Shown: positions 18,958-26,531 of the stretch, piece by piece | Position numbering within the stretch: position 1 is the first letter of the stretch | How the letters are laid out: every line of letters starts with the position of its first letter | Origin: Pseudotabrizicola alkalilacus | GTDB taxonomy: Bacteria; Pseudomonadota; Alphaproteobacteria; Rhodobacterales; Rhodobacteraceae | Assembly (NCBI RefSeq): GCF_003443995.1 | Contig: NZ_QWEY01000008.1 | Span: 124,001 to 188,000, forward strand | Length of the DNA: 64,000 nucleotides | Direction: 5' to 3' | The notes under the pieces: generated by a model | Seen by the model: only the letters and a program-made list of their open reading frames with translations | Databases searched by the model: none | What the model was told of the DNA's origin: nothing | Made by a program: the position numbers and the translations under genes

Positions 18958-20312
18958 GTGCTGGCACTCGTCCGCTCTTTGGAACCTTCGCAGCCGCAGC
19001 CCGCTGCTTCGACGGCTTTTGCCGCCTCATCTGCTGCGCAACAGGCCGTGCGCTCAGCCTTGGCCGGTCCGCCACAGCAGGCAGAGCCCGCCGCGACCGC
19101 AGCCACGCCCGGCCCGTTGCACACGCCGGTTTCCGGCAGCTCCAGCTCCACCCGCGCTGCCGCCTGATGGTCGCCCGCGATTGCGGCCACGATCGAGCGC
19201 ACCTGTTCATGCCCCGTCGCCAGCAGGAATGTCGGCGCGCGGCCATAGGATTTCATGCCGGCTATGTAAAATCCCGGCTCGGGGTGTGCCAGCTCTGCCG
19301 CGCCATGCGGGCGAACCGTGCCGCAGGCGTGCAGGTTAGGGTCAATCAACGGTGCCAGTGCCGGAGGACATTCCAGCGCCGGGTCCAGCGCCACACGCAG
19401 CTCGCGCAAGATCGACAGATCGGGGCGGAACCCGGTGGCCACGATCAGCTCTTCCGCCGCCACCCGACGCCCGTCCGCCGCCACCGCGACCAACGGCGCC
19501 TGCCCCTCGATCGCGGCCAGCCTGAACCCGGCCTCCAGCCGGATCCGTCCCCCGGCCAGAAGCCGGGCGATGTCCACGCCCAAGGCCCCGCGCGCCGCCA
19601 GCTGATCGGCAGCGCCGCCGCCCAGCGCGCGGGTGACACTGTCTGCCCGGCACAGCCAGACCGGCGCGGGGCCGGGCAATCCGGCCAATGCAATCAGCGT
19701 GCCCACGGCAGAGTGACCGCCACCCAGCACGGCCACCTGCCGCCCCGCGAACCTCTGGCGCGCGACCCCTGCCACATCCGGCATGCCATAACTCAGACCG
19801 GCCTGCCCCACCTCGCCCGGCACTGGTCGCCCTGCCCCGCCAGGGTTGGGCTGAAACCATGTGCCGGTCGCGTCAATCACCGCATCGGCGCGATGGAACT
19901 GCCGCCCGACCGGCCCATCGGTCTCGATGACAAAGGGGGCCGCCGCGCGCCCGGCATCCTTGATCTTGTCCACCCCATCGCGGGAGATGGCGACCACCCG
20001 CTGGCCGGTCTGCAGCCAAGGCTGCAGCGAATGTGCCAGCGGGTCGATATACCCCGCGACCAGATCTGCGCCCGTGGGATAGGCCTCGGGGTCAGGTGGC
20101 ACCCAGCCCAGCGCCGCCAGACGCCTTGTTGCAGCAGCGTCGAGGTTGTAGCGCCAGTTGGAGAACATCGGTACATGCGCCCAGCCGCGCACGGCATGGC
20201 CCGCAGCCTGTCCCTGTTCGAGGATCAGCGGAATCAACTGGCGTTCCAGCACCTGTGCGGCAGCCGCAAGGCCAACCGGCCCGGCCCCCAGAATGGCCAC
20301 GGTCTTTGTCAT
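18948..20312 (-). CDS. ArsO-like FAD/NAD(P)-binding oxidoreductase with cysteine-rich tail
   Basis: 454 residues. FAD motif GAGPVGLAAAAQ near 8-19, a second nucleotide motif LGGGHSAVG near 190 and an ATGFRPD segment near 300, as in flavin monooxygenases and ArsO-type flavoproteins. The last ~50 residues are unusual: cysteines occur as VCNG, ACC, ACC, GCGC and TCC (nine in all), a likely soft-metal or metalloid binding tail. The ATG at 20312 has AAGGGGAT upstream and a probable ArsR operator 13 bases before it. Lies between arsR and the MFS gene in one minus-strand operon. The arsenic link rests on context and cysteines, not on a known catalytic signature. Confidence 0.8.
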   Translation of the reverse strand: MTKTVAILGAGPVGLAAAAQVLERQLIPLILEQGQAAGHAVRGWAHVPMFSNWRYNLDAAATRRLAALGWVPPDPEAYPTGADLVAGYIDPLAHSLQPWLQTGQRVVAISRDGVDKIKDAGRAAAPFVIETDGPVGRQFHRADAVIDATGTWFQPNPGGAGRPVPGEVGQAGLSYGMPDVAGVARQRFAGRQVAVLGGGHSAVGTLIALAGLPGPAPVWLCRADSVTRALGGGAADQLAARGALGVDIARLLAGGRIRLEAGFRLAAIEGQAPLVAVAADGRRVAAEELIVATGFRPDLSILRELRVALDPALECPPALAPLIDPNLHACGTVRPHGAAELAHPEPGFYIAGMKSYGRAPTFLLATGHEQVRSIVAAIAGDHQAAARVELELPETGVCNGPGVAAVAAGSACCGGPAKAERTACCAADEAAKAVEAAGCGCEGSKERTSASTCC

Positions 20313-20324
20313 GGATATCCCCTT

Positions 20325-20342
20325 TTTCTGAAATGATAGAAA
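20325..20342. promoter_or_regulatory. putative ArsR operator 2 (arsR-flavoprotein gap)
   Basis: TTTCTG-N6-TAGAAA, nearly identical in arms and spacing to the site upstream of arsR (20688-20705). Sits just before the ribosome site of the flavoprotein gene. Confidence 0.6.
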
Positions 20343-20364
20343 CACCGCCACGATAGAACCGCTG

Positions 20365-20667
20365 TCACTTGCCGGCCTCACCGGCATCGGCGCAACACTC
20401 TGCCAGCAGATCGTCAATCAGCCCTCGCATCGCCGGATAATTGGTCCGGCAGATCAACGAGGTGCCGACCCTTTCCTGCTGGATCAGGCCAACCGAGATC
20501 AGCGCGCGGCAATGATGCGACAAGGTCGACCCCGGTATGCCCAACCGCTCCTGAATCTGGCCCACAGACAACCCGGCATCACCGGCCCGGACAAGCAGCC
20601 GGTACAGGCGCAGGCGCGTGGCATTGCCCAGCGCGGAAAGACGTGACGCAGCAAGATCTATATCCAT
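20365..20667 (-). CDS. arsR: ArsR family regulator with C-terminal Cys pair
   Basis: 100 residues; winged helix with recognition helix around STLSHHCRALISVGLI (47-62). The usual ELCVCDL metal site of the first-described ArsR group is absent, but adjacent cysteines C91-C92 lie near the C-terminus in DLLAECC, as in the Acidithiobacillus-type arsenite-sensing ArsR, whose third cysteine is missing here. It should repress the operon until a trivalent metalloid binds. The ATG at 20667 has AAGGAA about 9 bases upstream and a palindromic operator centred about 30 bases upstream. Heads the arsR-flavoprotein-MFS operon. Confidence 0.85.
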   Translation of the reverse strand: MDIDLAASRLSALGNATRLRLYRLLVRAGDAGLSVGQIQERLGIPGSTLSHHCRALISVGLIQQERVGTSLICRTNYPAMRGLIDDLLAECCADAGEAGK

Positions 20668-20687
20668 CAGGCGATTCCTTTTCTATA

Positions 20688-20705
20688 TTTCTAGAATTAT
20701 AGAAA
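20688..20705. promoter_or_regulatory. putative ArsR operator 1 (upstream of arsR)
   Basis: TTTCTA-N6-TAGAAA, flanked further out by TTCTA and TAGAA, in an A/T-rich island within GC-rich DNA, about 21 bases before the arsR start. Confidence 0.7.
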
Positions 20706-20791
20706 TAGAACGCAAGGGCTATGTGCTGTCCTCTGGCACTGTTGTAGGGCGATCACGATGCGAACCCCGGATTTTCTGGTAGGACCGGCCC

Positions 20792-20810
20792 GGTCGCCGA
20801 AGCGGCGACC
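20792..20810 (-). terminator. hairpin after the CoA ligase gene
   Basis: GGTCGCCG-AAG-CGGCGACC, extendable outward with one mismatch, 16 bases beyond the ligase stop on the minus strand. No T tract follows, so a terminator is likely but not certain. The rest of 20706-20826 shows nothing else. Confidence 0.45.
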
Positions 20811-20826
20811 CGGCAAGTGCCGCCGC

Positions 20827-22455
20827 TCAGGGTTGCGGGGGCTTTGCGCGCAGCTGAAAACGCTGGATCTTTCCGGTCTGAGTCTTGGGCAGCGCCTTGG
20901 CAAAGATCACGCTGCGCGGGTATTTGAACGGCGCGATCACCTTTTTCACATGGTCTTGCAAAACCTTGACCATCAGCGCATCGCCCGCATGACCGGGCGC
21001 TAGCACCACATGGGCCTGCACGATCTGCCCCCGTGCCTCATCCGGCGCGCCGACCACTGCGCATTCCAGCACCGCCGGGTGCGACAAAAGCGCGGTTTCA
21101 ACCTCTGGTCCGGCAATGTTGTAGCCCGCCGACAGGATGATGTCGTCGGTTCGGGCTGCAAAGTGGAAATAGCCCTGATCATCCTGCCAGAAGGCGTCGC
21201 CTGTCAGGTTCCACCCGTCACGCACATAGACCCCCTGCCGGTCATCTGCGAGGTAGCGACAGCCGGTCGGCCCGCGCACCGCAAGACGCCCGGTTTCGCC
21301 GCGCGGCAGTTCGTTCATGGCCTCGTCCACGATCCGCGCCTCATAGCCCGTGACGGGCTTTCCAGTGCAGCCCGGCCGGTGGTCGTCAAAGCGGTTGGTG
21401 ATGAAGATGTGCAGCAGCTCTGTCGCGCCGATGCCGTCCAGCATCGGCTTGCCGGTCTTTTGGTTCCATTCTTCATAGACCGGCGCGGGCAGCGTCTCAC
21501 CCGCGCTGACGGCGGCGCGCAGGCTGGACAGATCGGCCCCCTCGTCCATCGCCTTGAGCATCACGCGATAGGCGGTCGGCGCGGTGAAACAGACGGTCGC
21601 CTTGTGCTCTTCGATCATACTGATCATGTTCGTCGGGCTGGCCTGTTCCAGCAGCGCCGCCGTGGCCCCGAACCGCAGCGGAAATACCGCCAGCCCGCCC
21701 AGACCAAAGGTAAAGGCCAGCGGCGGGCTGCCGATGAACACATCCTCGGGCGTCACATTCAGCACCTCTTTGGCATAGCCATCGGCGATGATCAGCAGGT
21801 CGCGGTGGAAATGCATCGTCGCCTTGGCATCGCCGGTGGTGCCCGAAGTAAAGCCCAGCAGCGCCACATCATCGCGCCCGGTGCGGGCCGCGTCAAACCG
21901 CACCGGCTTTTTCAGCGCGGCCCGGTCCAGTTCGGCATCATGGTTCTCGGTGCCATCAAAGCCCACCACGGTCTTGAGAAAGGCGCTGTCGCGTTCGCAC
22001 AGGATCAGCTCTTCCATCAGCCTTGTGTCGCACAGCGCGTGGGTGATTTCGGCCTTGTCAACGATCTTGGTCAACTCGCCCGCCCGCAGCATCGGCATCG
22101 TGTTGACCACCACCGCCCCCGCCTTGGTCGCGGCCAGCCAGCAGGCCACCATGGCCGGATTGTTGGCCGACCGGATCAGCACGCGGTTGCCCGGCTTCAC
22201 GCCATAATCCTCGACCAGCGCATGGGCGATGCGGTTGGTCCAGTCGGTCAGCTCTTTGTAGGTCCGGCTGCGGCCATTGCCGATCAACGCGATATTGTCG
22301 CCATAGCCCCGCTCGACCATGCGGTTGGTCAGTTCCACCCCGACATTCAGCCAGTCAGGGTAGTCAAACCCGGCCAGATGCAGCACCGGCCAGCTGTCAA
22401 AGGGGGCGATGTGATCACGGGTAAAGGTATCCAGATGGCCTGTTGGACCAAGCAT
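20827..22455 (-). CDS. aromatic acid-CoA ligase (2-aminobenzoate/benzoate-CoA ligase family)
   Basis: 542 residues, ANL superfamily. The phosphate-binding loop TSGTTGDAKATMH is near 205-217, the YxxTE-equivalent appears as DGIGATELLH, TGD is in NLTGDAFW, and the C-terminal lysine is in PKTQTGKIQR. It should activate an aromatic acid as its CoA thioester with ATP. Sequence style and neighbours (aminobenzoyl-CoA monooxygenase/reductase, RidA) point to 2-aminobenzoate. The ATG at 22455 has AGGGAG upstream. Last gene of the minus-strand catabolic operon, 60 bases after the RidA gene. Confidence 0.87.
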   Translation of the reverse strand: MLGPTGHLDTFTRDHIAPFDSWPVLHLAGFDYPDWLNVGVELTNRMVERGYGDNIALIGNGRSRTYKELTDWTNRIAHALVEDYGVKPGNRVLIRSANNPAMVACWLAATKAGAVVVNTMPMLRAGELTKIVDKAEITHALCDTRLMEELILCERDSAFLKTVVGFDGTENHDAELDRAALKKPVRFDAARTGRDDVALLGFTSGTTGDAKATMHFHRDLLIIADGYAKEVLNVTPEDVFIGSPPLAFTFGLGGLAVFPLRFGATAALLEQASPTNMISMIEEHKATVCFTAPTAYRVMLKAMDEGADLSSLRAAVSAGETLPAPVYEEWNQKTGKPMLDGIGATELLHIFITNRFDDHRPGCTGKPVTGYEARIVDEAMNELPRGETGRLAVRGPTGCRYLADDRQGVYVRDGWNLTGDAFWQDDQGYFHFAARTDDIILSAGYNIAGPEVETALLSHPAVLECAVVGAPDEARGQIVQAHVVLAPGHAGDALMVKVLQDHVKKVIAPFKYPRSVIFAKALPKTQTGKIQRFQLRAKPPQP

Positions 22456-22515
22456 CTCAGTAGCTCCCTGTTTGCCCCGACCGTCTTTTGCGGCTTTCGG
22501 GATTGGATTTGCGTC

Positions 22516-22914
22516 TCAGTCCGGAATGACCGCCGTGGCCTCGATCTCGACCTTGGCGCGATCTTCGATCAGGGCGACCACCTGCACCACGGCCATTGCG
22601 GGGTAATGACGCCCGATGATCTCTTTGTAGACCCGGCCCAACCCCTTGGGATCAGACAGGTATTCGGCCTTGCTGGTAACATACCATGTCAGGCGGACCA
22701 GATGCTCCGGCCGCGCCCCGGCCTCGGCCAGCACCGCCACGATGTTGCGCAGGGTCTGTTCGACCTGACCGACAAAATCATCGGTTTCGAATTCACAATC
22801 GGCATTCCAGCCGATCAGCCCGCCGGTCAGCACCATGCGGCCCTGAGCCGCCATGCCGTTGGCGTAGCCTCTGGCCGGTTTCCATCCTTCGGGATGCAGG
22901 ATTTGCGCAGTCAT
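22516..22914 (-). CDS. RidA/YjgF family protein in the aminobenzoyl-CoA operon
   Basis: 132 residues, trimeric RidA fold. Family members hydrolyse enamines and imines or, as 2-aminomuconate deaminases, release ammonia in aromatic pathways. The ring after monooxygenation and reduction of 2-aminobenzoyl-CoA carries an enamine, so deamination of that intermediate is a fitting role (inference). A second possibility is 2-aminomuconate deaminase for the 3-hydroxyanthranilate branch at 31108-34089. The classical arginine near the C-terminal third is not obvious (MAVVQVVALIEDRAKVEIEATA). Overlaps the thioesterase gene by 4 bases. Confidence 0.85.
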   Translation of the reverse strand: MTAQILHPEGWKPARGYANGMAAQGRMVLTGGLIGWNADCEFETDDFVGQVEQTLRNIVAVLAEAGARPEHLVRLTWYVTSKAEYLSDPKGLGRVYKEIIGRHYPAMAVVQVVALIEDRAKVEIEATAVIPD

Positions 22915-23318
22915 TCGGCCTCCATAAAGGTTGTGATCCGCTGCCGGACCTCATCGGACCAGGGCTGTGGGCGGCCCTTGTCGTTCACATTCACCAGTGT
23001 CAGCGCGACACTGACCCGTTTCTTGTCGGCCCCCTGCGCCTCGATCGTCAGATCCAGCGATGAGCCGCCCAGACGCTGCACTTGCATCCGCCAGTCCAGC
23101 AGATCGCCCAGCCGGGACGGCGCGTGAAAGGTCACCTCCAGCCGGGCGGTGGGAACACCGCCGCCGCGCGCCATCATCTCTTCGTAGGGCAGCTGCACCA
23201 CGTCGCGGAAAAAGTTCTCGGCGACCGAATTGGTCATTTCGAAATAGCGGGGGTAAAAGACGATGCCCGCCGGATCGCAATGGTTGAACTCCACCCGGAT
23301 CTGTCTGGTGTAGATCAT
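22911..23318 (-). CDS. hotdog-fold acyl-CoA thioesterase (4-hydroxybenzoyl-CoA type)
   Basis: 135 residues. FNHCDPAGIVFYPRYFEM near 11-28 has the catalytic aspartate of the Pseudomonas-type 4-hydroxybenzoyl-CoA thioesterase family. It should hydrolyse an aryl- or alicyclic-CoA ester, freeing trapped CoA or ending the pathway. The ATG at 23318 has GAGGTGCC upstream. Between the acyl-CoA dehydrogenase and RidA genes of the operon. Confidence 0.87.
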   Translation of the reverse strand: MIYTRQIRVEFNHCDPAGIVFYPRYFEMTNSVAENFFRDVVQLPYEEMMARGGGVPTARLEVTFHAPSRLGDLLDWRMQVQRLGGSSLDLTIEAQGADKKRVSVALTLVNVNDKGRPQPWSDEVRQRITTFMEAE

Positions 23319-23360
23319 GCGGCACCTCGCTTTTCGCTTGGTGTTGGACGGCTGCTCATG

Positions 23361-24500
23361 TCATGCCCCCAGAACCGAGCGGGCGATCACCACCCGCTGC
23401 ACATCGCTGGCACCTTCATAGATCCGCAGGGCGCGGATCTCACGGTACAGGCTTTCAACGGCAAAGCCCTGCCGCACACCATCGCCGCCATGCAGTTGCA
23501 GCGCAGTGTCAATCACCTGTTGCGCGGCCTCGGTGGCATAAAGCTTTGCCATCGCCGCCTCTCGTGTGACCCGCGCGGCCCCCGTGTCCTTGGTCCAGGC
23601 GGCGCGATAGACCAGCAGCGCCGCCGCGTCGATCTGCAAGGCCATGTCGGCAATGTGGCCCTGTACCATCTGGTAATCGGCAAGACTGCCGCCGCTGGCC
23701 CGCACCCGCTTTACCCGCGTCAGGGCCTCGTCCAGCGCGCGGCGGGCAAAGCCAAGCGCCGCAGCGCCGACGGTCGAGCGGAACACATCGAGCACCGACA
23801 TGGCGATCTTGAACCCGTCCCCCGCACGCCCGATCAGCGCTGAGTGCGGCAGTTCGACACCGTTCAGGCGCAGATGGGCCAGCGGATGCGGCGCGATCAC
23901 CTCGATCCGCTCCACCACCTCCAGCCCCGGCGTATCGGCGGGCAGCACAAAGGCGGACAGCCCTTTTGCCCCCGGCGCGTCGCCGGTGCGGGCAAAGATC
24001 ACATAGACATCTGCGATACCGCCGTTCGAGATATAGGTCTTGTCGCCCGTTAGCCGAAAGCCGCCCGGCACCACGTCTGCCACGGTGGCAGTATGGGCAA
24101 CATCGGAGCCAGACCCCGGTTCAGTCAGCGCAAACCCGGCAATCGCCGTGCCCGCGCGGGTCTTTTCCAGCCAAGCCCGTTGCTCGGGGCTGCCAAACAG
24201 CGTGACCGCCCCCATGCCCAGTCCCTGCATGGCAAAGGAGAAATCGGCCAGTCCGTCATGGCGCGCCAATATCTCGCGGATCAGGCACAGGCTACGCACA
24301 TCCAGCGCCTCGCCCGCATCCGCGCCGGTGGGGCGCAGCAATCCGGCCTTGCCCAGTGCGGCCACCAGCCCCCGGCACGCCGCGTCGGCATCTGCATGGC
24401 TGACCGGCAGGTTGGCGCTGGCCCAAGCCTCTACCGCAGTAGAAAGCTCACGATGCTTTGCCTCGAAAAACGGCCAGTTCAGGAATGTTGCGTCGCTCAT
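23361..24500 (-). CDS. acyl-CoA dehydrogenase
   Basis: 379 residues. FAD-binding signature [12 protein letters not shown] near 126-137, the [10 protein letters not shown] strand, and [10 protein letters not shown] near the C-terminus where the glutamate takes the place of the catalytic base of several acyl-CoA dehydrogenases; LHGGDG is also present. It should introduce a double bond into an alicyclic or ring-opened CoA intermediate. Part of the 20827-28810 operon, 42 bases before the thioesterase gene. Confidence 0.9.
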   Translation of the reverse strand: MSDATFLNWPFFEAKHRELSTAVEAWASANLPVSHADADAACRGLVAALGKAGLLRPTGADAGEALDVRSLCLIREILARHDGLADFSFAMQGLGMGAVTLFGSPEQRAWLEKTRAGTAIAGFALTEPGSGSDVAHTATVADVVPGGFRLTGDKTYISNGGIADVYVIFARTGDAPGAKGLSAFVLPADTPGLEVVERIEVIAPHPLAHLRLNGVELPHSALIGRAGDGFKIAMSVLDVFRSTVGAAALGFARRALDEALTRVKRVRASGGSLADYQMVQGHIADMALQIDAAALLVYRAAWTKDTGAARVTREAAMAKLYATEAAQQVIDTALQLHGGDGVRQGFAVESLYREIRALRIYEGASDVQRVVIARSVLGA

Positions 24501-24550
24501 CTCTTTAACCCGTTAATTCGCGGTGGATGCCCCATCGGGGCATCGAAAGG

Positions 24551-25363
24551 TCAGTCACCCTGAAAGACCGGTTTTTCCTTGGCGACAAAGGCGTGATAGG
24601 CGCGTTCAAAATCGCGGGTCTGCATGCAGATCGCCTGCGCCTGCGCCTCGGCCTCGATCGCCTGTTCCAGACCCATGTTCCATTCGTGATTGAGCTGGGT
24701 CTTGGTCATGCCATGGGCAAACACCGGCCCTGCTGCCAGACGGGCCGCCAGCTTCATCGCTTCATCTGTCAGGGTTTCCACAGAGTGCAGGGCGTTCCAG
24801 AACCCCCAGCTGTGCCCTTCCTCTGCCGCCATCGTCCGCCCGGTATAGAGCAGCTCTGCCGCCCTCCCCTGCCCGATGATCCGGGGCAGCATGGCGCAGG
24901 CCCCCATGTCGCAGCCTGCAAGGCCGACACGGGTGAACAGAAACGCGCATTTCGCCTCTGGCGTCGCCAGCCGCAGGTCGGACGCCATGGCGATGATCGC
25001 CCCCGCGCCGACGCAGATCCCGTCCACCGCCGCGATGATGGGCTTGCCGCAGCCGATCATCGCCTTGACCAGATCGCCGGTCATCCGGGTAAAGGCCAGC
25101 AGGCTTTTCATGTCCATCCCGACCAGCGGACCGATGATGTCATGCACATCGCCGCCCGAACAGAAGTTGCCGCCGTTCGAGGCGAACACCACCACATCGA
25201 CATCACTCGCATAGGGCAGCGCCCGAAAGGTGTCGCGCAGCTCGGCATAGCTGTCAAAGGTCAGCGGGTTTTTCCGCTCTGGCCGGCTCAGGCGGATGAC
25301 GGCCACGCGGCCCTGCATCTCCCACAGAAAATGCTGCGGTTTCAATCCGGCAAGTTCGGTCAT
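24551..25363 (-). CDS. enoyl-CoA hydratase/isomerase family protein
   Basis: 270 residues, crotonase fold. The oxyanion-hole segments are [15 protein letters not shown] near 62-76 and [17 protein letters not shown] near 115-131; the second glutamate region reads [17 protein letters not shown], where ordinary hydratases have the second acidic residue, replaced here by D/cysteine-containing sequence. That points to a specialised reaction such as hydration or ring cleavage of a cyclic CoA ester rather than standard beta-oxidation. ATGA overlap with the MarR gene. Confidence 0.85.
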   Translation of the reverse strand: MTELAGLKPQHFLWEMQGRVAVIRLSRPERKNPLTFDSYAELRDTFRALPYASDVDVVVFASNGGNFCSGGDVHDIIGPLVGMDMKSLLAFTRMTGDLVKAMIGCGKPIIAAVDGICVGAGAIIAMASDLRLATPEAKCAFLFTRVGLAGCDMGACAMLPRIIGQGRAAELLYTGRTMAAEEGHSWGFWNALHSVETLTDEAMKLAARLAAGPVFAHGMTKTQLNHEWNMGLEQAIEAEAQAQAICMQTRDFERAYHAFVAKEKPVFQGD

Positions 25364-25797
25364 GTCGCACCTCGCGCGCGTTTCAGAATGTCGGTCAGCT
25401 GGTCAAGATCCTGTTCGGTCAGTCCGCCAAATATCCGGTTCACTTCCGCCTCATGTTCCAGCGCGTAACGGTCAAAGGCCGCAACGCCCTCAGACGTCAG
25501 ACTGACAAAAATGGTGCGCCGGTCGGTTTGTGACGGGGTGCGCTGCACCAGCCCATCCTTTTCCAGCCGGTCGACAACCGCCGTCGCGTTGCCATTCGAG
25601 ACCAGCAGCATCCGCGACAACTCAGTCATGCTGATCCCGTCGCGCCGCCGCCAAAGCGCGGCCATCACGTCAAAGCGGGGCAAGGTGGTGTCGTGGTTCA
25701 CCCGCAAAAACTCTCGCAACTCGCTCTCAGCCGAGCGGGTCACGCCCAGCAGGCGCACCCAAAGTTTCAGCCGCCGTTTGGAAAGCGGATCTGTCAT
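25360..25797 (-). CDS. MarR family regulator inside the aminobenzoyl-CoA operon
   Basis: 145 residues. Winged helix with recognition region [45 protein letters not shown] (wing DRR). MarR proteins of this kind repress aromatic-CoA operons and release DNA on binding the CoA ester. It overlaps both neighbours by 4 bases, so it is made with the operon and is probably autoregulatory. The sites at 28863-28904 and 34097-34120 are the best operator candidates (inference from shared sequence). Confidence 0.88.
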   Translation of the reverse strand: MTDPLSKRRLKLWVRLLGVTRSAESELREFLRVNHDTTLPRFDVMAALWRRRDGISMTELSRMLLVSNGNATAVVDRLEKDGLVQRTPSQTDRRTIFVSLTSEGVAAFDRYALEHEAEVNRIFGGLTEQDLDQLTDILKRARGAT

Positions 25798-26531
25798 ACT
25801 TCCCCCCCGGCAATCGCCAGTGCCTGACCGGTGATGCCCTCGGACCCCGCGCCACACAGCCACAGCGCGGCAGCGGTCACTTCGGCAGGCTGGATCAACC
25901 GCTTTTGCGGATTGCCCTCGGCCAGTGCGGCACGGGCCGCCTCGGGCGATTTGCCGGTTTTTGCCACGATGGTATCGACCGAGCGATCCGTCATCTCGGT
26001 ATCCAGAAAGCCCGGACACAGCGCATTTACCGTGACGGGCCGCCTTGCCAGTTCCAGCGCGAGCGAGCGCACAAGGCCGACTGTGCCATGCTTTGCCGCC
26101 GCATAGGGCGCGGCATAAGCATAGCCCTTGAGCCCCGCCGTCGAGGCAATGGCGATCAGCCGCCCCCAGCCGGGCAGCTGCGCAAGCCCCGCCTGAAAGG
26201 TCAGGAACACCCCGGTCAGATTGGTGGCCAGCATGCTGTGCCAATGTTCCGGCGTCACTTTGGCGAATGGCGCACTGTCGGCAACACCGGCATTGGCGAT
26301 GATGATGTCACACGGCCCGGCTTCGGCAAAGGCGCGGGTCAGGTCGGCCTGCTGCGTCACGTCGGCCAGCACACAGCGCGCGCCGGTCGCCGTGGCCACC
26401 GCTTGCAGCGGCGCTTCGCGACGACCACAGATCACCACATCGGCGCCAGCCGCAGCAAAGCCGCGCGCAAGGTCGGCCCCGGTGCCGGTGCCGCCGCCGG
26501 TAATTAACACCCGTTTGCCGGTCAGCGTCAT
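25794..26531 (-). CDS. SDR family oxidoreductase (3-hydroxyacyl-CoA dehydrogenase type)
   Basis: 245 residues. TGGGTGTG cofactor loop near 11-18, NAGV, the catalytic serine in AIASTAG, and YAAAKHG with the Y-x-x-x-K pair. Probably oxidises a ring hydroxyl to a ketone on a CoA ester intermediate. Overlaps the monooxygenase/reductase gene before it and the MarR gene after it by 4 bases each. Confidence 0.88.
   Translation of the reverse strand: MTLTGKRVLITGGGTGTGADLARGFAAAGADVVICGRREAPLQAVATATGARCVLADVTQQADLTRAFAEAGPCDIIIANAGVADSAPFAKVTPEHWHSMLATNLTGVFLTFQAGLAQLPGWGRLIAIASTAGLKGYAYAAPYAAAKHGTVGLVRSLALELARRPVTVNALCPGFLDTEMTDRSVDTIVAKTGKSPEAARAALAEGNPQKRLIQPAEVTAAALWLCGAGSEGITGQALAIAGGEV

Noticed and set aside
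18657-20336. Plus-strand frame of 559 codons opposite the flavoprotein and MFS genes
   Set aside because: Arg/Pro/Gln-rich shadow of minus-strand coding sequence.
21010-23127. Plus-strand frame of 705 codons opposite the CoA ligase, RidA and thioesterase genes
   Set aside because: Runs across three genes with strong family motifs on the other strand and shows no recognisable protein character.
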